From NCBI GenBank assembly GCA_965153355.1, contig OZ231126.1, positions 74,896,001 through 74,960,000 of the forward strand: a stretch of DNA of 64,000 bases, read 5' to 3'. Shown in pieces: positions 59,979-64,000 of this stretch; the stretch's first letter is position 1, and every line of letters begins with the position of its first letter. Position numbers and translations under genes: made by a program. A model generated the notes under the pieces. The model did not search any database and was not told the origin of the DNA. It saw only the letters and a program-made list of their open reading frames with translations. The DNA comes from Flaccisagitta enflata (taxonomy: Eukaryota > Chaetognatha > Sagittoidea > Aphragmophora).

Positions 59979-60061
59979 CTGTTTGCTCCCCGCTTCAGTG
60001 AGCTCTCCTCCCCACTTCATTGCTATGAGAAGAGGTCTTTGTTCGCCTGTGGGATTTTCGC
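59979..60061 (-). CDS. PPIP5K: PPIP5K exon 4 (KWGGELT)
   Basis: Bounded by CCTACAG and CAG|GTTTCT. With the carried base it is 28 codons: GENPTGEQRPLLIAMKWGG then ELTEAGSKQ. (L/M)KWGGELTxAG is strictly conserved in PPIP5K phosphatase domains. A decayed copy of its first 50 bp lies upstream at about 60,110-60,158, beyond the acceptor. Confidence 0.93.
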
Positions 60062-60107
60062 CTGTAGGAGAGAGAGAGATAGACACAGACAAACTTGCAG
60101 ACGTAAA

Positions 60108-60158
60108 CGGCTATGAAAAAGGGCCTTTGTTCGCCCATGGGATTTCGCCTAAAAAAAA
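60108..60158 (-). repeat. Decayed copy of PPIP5K exon 4 5' end
   Basis: GGCTATGAAAAAGGGCCTTT, GTTCGCC and GGGATTTCGCCT parallel TGCTATGAGAAGAGGTCTTT...GGGATTTTCGCCT of the true exon. Confidence 0.75.
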
Positions 60159-60227
60159 TCCAATTTGAAAAGAAAATAACTCAGAATTGGGAGACACAAC
60201 CACCAAATGATATTCGAGTGTTCGCTC

Positions 60228-60422
<195 letters not shown>

Positions 60423-60518
60423 GGGTTCTTCATTCTAACAGAGAAACTGTAGGAGGCCCTCATAGTACTTGCCATATTGCTCCAAACGTACTGTAGTTCT
60501 CGTCTATTCCAAACTTAC

Positions 60519-60878
60519 CTTCCTCAATTGCGTATCTAAGGATGCATTTCCGGTAGACGCCTCCAAATTCATGTTGCTCCAAAACCTCGATGATTTGGGA
60601 CAAAATCACTTTTTCCTCCTCTTCCTTAACATGACATTTTGACTGGTCCCTTGTCCTTGAGGATGGGCAAGAGGCTAGAGAGGGGGATTTATCAGGAGAG
60701 GAAGAAGAGGACAAAGCCGAAGAAGATTTGGAGGCCGCGGAGGAAATATCATCGACGATCATCCGTATGGTTTTGAGAAATTGCGTGAGCTGAGTTGGAT
60801 GCTTCAACTTGACGCTGCCTTTTTTCAAACCACCGTTTTCGACAAATATTTCAAAAAGTGGGGCGCGGTTCACTTCCA
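60519..60878 (-). CDS. PPIP5K: PPIP5K exon 3
   Basis: Bounded by TTGAACAG and G|GTAAGT. It reads EVNRAPLFEIFVENGG, KKGSVKLKHPTQLTQFL, a low-complexity Ser-rich acidic stretch, then ILSQIIEVLEQHEFGGVYRK and LRYAIEEG. This matches the family pattern of FFxLF...KLKxPxQLQ followed by the FSGINRKxQLxY segment, here diverged to FGGVYRKCILRY. One base carried on. Confidence 0.9.
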
Positions 60879-60934
60879 CTGTTCAAAGAAAATAGGGAAA
60901 GAGGCTTATTGGTGTAGCGCTGTTTGGTTGACTC

Positions 60935-60935
<1 letters not shown>

Positions 60936-61027
<92 letters not shown>

Positions 61028-61036
61028 TGTGTGTGT
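60936..61036. repeat. GT microsatellite
   Basis: About 100 bp of GT just upstream (gene orientation) of PPIP5K exon 3. Confidence 0.95.
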
Positions 61037-61469
61037 GCCGGAGTTAAATGAGAAAAAGGCAAATTGATGATAAGGCCGATGGCTTAAATTTTAATGGACA
61101 TAAGGAACTTGAAATGGCTTAAAAGAATGACTGAGGATGAAAAATGACTGAATGACATAAAATGATTAAATGACTTAAATGACTATGACTGAAAATGACT
61201 TGGAATGTTAACTTAATGTAAATGACTAGGATGACTTGAATGACAAAGACCTGAGGGGAATGACTCTTTGACCTTCACTAAAAACAACCTACAAAATTAA
61301 TAGTCCCAATAGGGCCAGCCTGAGCTGAACCCGGTTTCGTTGGTGGAGTGGCCTAGAAGTTGAGGTGGAATAGGGCCAGCCTGAGGGTGGAAGCCCACTT
61401 TTAGGGGATATATTTAAAAGCTTGATTCCCTACCCTGAAGCCTGCTAGGTTGGCTTGAGGTTGAGGAAG

Positions 61470-61700
61470 CAGGGCAGAGGCCCCTAAGAGAGATGGGATA
61501 TGCCTTCAATTGGGAATTTGGACCTCCTTTCCTTTGGGATTGGGCCTTGAGGCTGGGATTTGGGCCTCAAGGCTGAAATATGGGCCTAGAGGGCGGATTA
61601 GGGAAGGAGGAGGGGGGATTTGGGCTTGAGGCTAGAATTGGGCCTCAAAAAGTAAAGTTTGGGGCCCAAGACAAAGCTGGAGATTTGGCCACTAAAAACT
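61470..61700. repeat. Family D fragment next to a PPIP5K donor
   Basis: GCAGGGCAGAGGCCCCTAAG is followed by GGGCCTTGAGGCTGGGATTT-like array units. It ends about 20 bp from the GC donor of PPIP5K exon 2. Confidence 0.65.
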
Positions 61701-61721
61701 AGGTATCAGGATGTTCCTTGC

Positions 61722-62002
61722 TTAAATTTATCTTTTGTTTTGGTGTTCTGTCTCCGTGTCTAATCACTGCTACAACGCAGCGCAATTGTCGGTGTGTGCC
61801 CAATCTGGCATTTCTAGATCTCCTTTCGGTCGATAAAGTACTGCAGTGTTTCAACGAATGATCATGGCTTATTTGGCCACTGCTGTTGCTGTTACTAACA
61901 TCGCTGGCTGGAACCAAAGGCATCTCTTGATACATGCCAGGAAGATGGAGCATTTCAAACCGATAACGAAGGGAATCGCTGTTGCAAAATCTCGCTAGCA
62001 TT
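61722..62002 (-). CDS. PPIP5K: PPIP5K exon 2 (phosphatase-like domain start)
   Basis: The acceptor is GACACAG. The exon reads [20 protein letters not shown], a Ser/Asn-rich linker, then [27 protein letters not shown] is the histidine-phosphatase signature. No GT donor exists near the frame end, but TTTAA|GCAAGG gives a GC donor whose leftover A joins TG of exon 3 to make ATG, producing KQKINL-MEV, which fits the family (KQKxKMEV). A family D array repeat starts about 10 bp into the intron. Confidence 0.88.
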
Positions 62003-62316
62003 CTGTGTCAATGAACAAATGATTTTTAAATGGATAAATCATTGTACAAAAAAATACTGTTGCCCATGAAGATTTGTTTTCAGTCTGATTAGGATGACCA
62101 TTATTACTCATTCATCCCTCATAATTTCGTCATCCTCAGGTGTGCTTCATGATTTGTCGTTCAGCAATTCATTGGACAACATATTGTTCGCAGGTTGTTT
62201 GGGTTAAAAAAAAAGAGAAGAAAAGAAACAAAAAAATAAACCAAATAACGTAACTTATTCCTGATTTTATCACCGCGACTGAAAATAGTGATTTTTAATC
62301 ATTGAACACCTGTTAC

Positions 62317-62463
62317 CTTGCAAGAATATGCGCGCAATCGTCGTAGTATTTTGCGCTGTTTTTAACGAATGAAAATCCGTTAACGTCAACCACGTAAGAA
62401 ATTCTGTCCGTCCGCAATAAATCGAACCCACAAATGTTCTGTTTAAACGCCTCTACCACTTTT
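62317..62463 (-). CDS. PPIP5K: PPIP5K exon 1 of window (end of ATP-grasp kinase)
   Basis: Bounded on the minus strand by GTTACAG and AG|GTAACA. It reads [19 protein letters not shown], then [20 protein letters not shown]. The [11 protein letters not shown] string is the metal/ATP-binding end of the Vip1-type ATP-grasp fold. Phase 2 in, phase 2 out. Confidence 0.94.
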
Positions 62464-62502
62464 CTGTAACATCGAAGAGAAAGGTAAGGGTTAGGGTAAG
62501 GG

Positions 62503-63587
62503 CAGCGGCGTAGGAGGAGGGGCGTCAGGGGCGTCAGCTGACACCCCTACAGTCGGACACAGATGGCAGTCGGACACAGATGGCAGTCTGATACAATTGT
62601 TCAAAAAAAAAAAAAAAAAAATAAGGGAAAACAGACTAAAAAAAAAGAAAAAAACAAACAAATGGTACTGAAAAAGAGGTTTTACAGGGTAAGAAAAAAG
62701 GAAAGAAAGAAAGATAAAAAGATAAAAAAAAAAAAAAGATAAAAACAAAAAAAAGGACCAAAAAAAAAAAAGAATGAAAGAAAAGAATGAAGAAAGAAAT
62801 AAGAGAGGAAAGAAAACGGGAAAGAAAGTAAGGTCGTTTTGTCCCGTTGACTCTGAAAAATATGAAAGAAAGAGAAGGAGAAAAAAAAAAATGAGAGAAA
62901 AAAGAAGTAGAAAAGAAAGTAAGGTTTTGTTTCGTTGACCCTGAAAAACTTTGCAGGCACTAGTAGTAACAGATTTGAGTCACTGTAGTGTAGATACAAA
63001 GCCAGTCTTAAATAGATCTTAAAAACTCAATAAAAATGAGTGGAAATGAATGTTATTGAAATAGGTTCCCCTCAGGGAAATATGGCCAGGGGAGGCACAC
63101 AGGCTAAGATCAGTAAATTATTTCAATCATTAAAATATGTTAGATTATTAAAAAAAAATTTATAATCAATTCTTTTTCATTTAAAGATTTTTTTTTATCT
63201 CTTAAAATTTTCCATCTTTTCATATTCTTTCTTTTTTTTCAAATACTTTTTTAATCTGATAAATTTTTTTCTATAAGATAACATTTTTTATTATCTTCAA
63301 GATATTTTTTTTCATACTTTTATCCTAGCAAATTCTTTATTCATTTTTTAAACTTTTTTTTCTTTTCTTTTCCATGATTTCTTTTCAAACTATCAAGTGA
63401 TATCTCAACTGTTTTTTTTTTTCTCTGTATTGATACCTGCACCCCTCCCCTGCAAAGATTAAACTACTCACCCACTTTTTTTAACTGTTATGCGACTAAA
63501 AACAATTATATAATGAGTCGGACACAGTATTGAGTCGGACACATTGGGTCCTGACGCCCCTGCCCATTTTCCTGCCCTACGCCGCTG
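62503..63587. mobile_element. Non-autonomous hAT element
   Basis: Perfect 8-bp duplication GGTAAGGG (62,495-62,502 and 63,588-63,595). Ends CAGCGGCGTAGG and, reversed, CAGCGGCGTAGG, then GGGGCGTCAGG inside on both sides. CAGNGGCGTA is the common hAT terminus. GTCGGACACA repeats sit subterminally. Interior A-rich with no coding capacity. Confidence 0.94.
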
Positions 63588-63663
63588 GGTAAGGGTAAGA
63601 TAAGGTTTGGTAAGAGGTTGCTATTTATCTTTCCCTCTGTCTCTCTCTTTTTTCTTTCTTTTT

Positions 63664-63720
63664 AGGTGCGTCAGAGCACCTCTATAACTGTCTGTGTCCG
63701 TTGGACGGTTGGTCGGTCGG

Positions 63721-63722
<2 letters not shown>
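63664..63722 (-). mobile_element. Family F fragment, hairpin end
   Basis: AGGTGCGTCAGAGCACCT hairpin followed by CTATAACTG and a GGTCGGTC array, truncated by the GTT tail of a SINE. Confidence 0.7.
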
Positions 63723-63764
<42 letters not shown>

Positions 63765-64000
63765 AACCGGGGGACTTTACCCGGGCTTGATAAGCATGAA
63801 TCGGCATCTGATTTTCAGAGAGGCCATTCGATCCACCACATAGGGCCATGCCACTGGATCATTTTGTGTAAGACTCCTGTCGATGTCATGTCAATGTGTT
63901 GTGTGCTTCAACCGTAAGGGGAGCATTATTTCAATCATAAGGGCACGCTCAGCTAGCAATGCTACGTCAGAGCAGGGGACGCAGACGGGGATCGATCCCG
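63719..64000 (-). mobile_element. tRNA-derived SINE, same family, cut by window edge
   Basis: On the minus strand a B-box-like GGGATCGATCCCC starts at the window edge. The body has TGGCCTCTCTGAAAA and GGGTAAAGTCCCCCGG, and the tail is (AAC)n, paralleling the 35.5-kb copy. Confidence 0.78.

Noticed and set aside
61699-61721. Extension of PPIP5K exon 2 to the stop after SKEHPDT
   Set aside because: Would truncate a conserved enzyme mid-domain. Exon 3 resumes in phase from a GC donor just before this segment.
62503-63587. Search for an upstream PPIP5K kinase exon in the A-rich block
   Set aside because: The interval is a hAT element with a perfect 8-bp duplication, and no ATP-grasp motif was found in it.

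Overview
The window is nuclear DNA of a eukaryote, most likely an invertebrate animal or close relative. It has spliced genes with long introns, GT-AG junctions with pyrimidine tracts, tRNA-derived SINEs, hAT and Tc1/mariner-type cut-and-paste remnants, and very many microsatellites. There is no bacterial-style gene packing. The species cannot be named from the sequence.

Two conserved genes are present, both incomplete. On the plus strand, 13 exons (14,658-46,942) encode 580 consecutive codons of the N-terminal blade of a Piezo mechanosensitive channel; all 12 splice joins keep the reading frame. On the minus strand, 13 exons (62,463 down to 49,726) encode the end of the ATP-grasp kinase domain, the whole histidine-phosphatase-like domain and a novel C-terminal tail of a diphosphoinositol pentakisphosphate kinase (PPIP5K/Vip1). 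Its stop codon is in the window and its N terminus lies beyond the right edge. One PPIP5K exon carries a single-base frameshift. Piezo stops after about a third of its expected length with PPIP5K immediately downstream in antisense, so either PPIP5K sits in a very large Piezo intron or the assembly is misjoined here.

Region by region. 1-14.6 kb: no confident gene; nested TA-flanked inverted-repeat elements, a 0.9-kb repeat with a purine tract, a Tc1 transposase remnant and a reverse-transcriptase scrap. 14.6-17.7 kb: Piezo exons 1-3. 17.7-30.9 kb: a 13-kb Piezo intron holding array-bearing repeats, a 4-kb DNA transposon with about 330-bp terminal inverted repeats and a broken multi-domain protein gene, a hAT MITE and a 2.1-kb TA-flanked element. 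30.9-47 kb: Piezo exons 4-13, with a 160-bp satellite in one intron. 47-49.7 kb: repeats only. 49.7-62.5 kb: PPIP5K. 62.5-64 kb: a hAT element and a truncated SINE.

The most striking signal is a set of short (about 140-290 bp) interspersed elements (families A, B, E, F here). They share no terminal inverted repeat but share architecture: a CAAG end carrying a small hairpin, a roughly 10-nt block, a TCCG/TCGG tetranucleotide array, and a terminal hairpin ending in CT followed by A residues. The block pairs with the distal arm of the terminal hairpin, and that pairing is kept by matched changes between families and subfamilies. A second striking pattern is that the edges of at least five exons in the two genes, with their splice sites or stop-proximal sequence, are tandemly duplicated into flanking DNA. 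Several Piezo splice acceptors are built directly from microsatellites.
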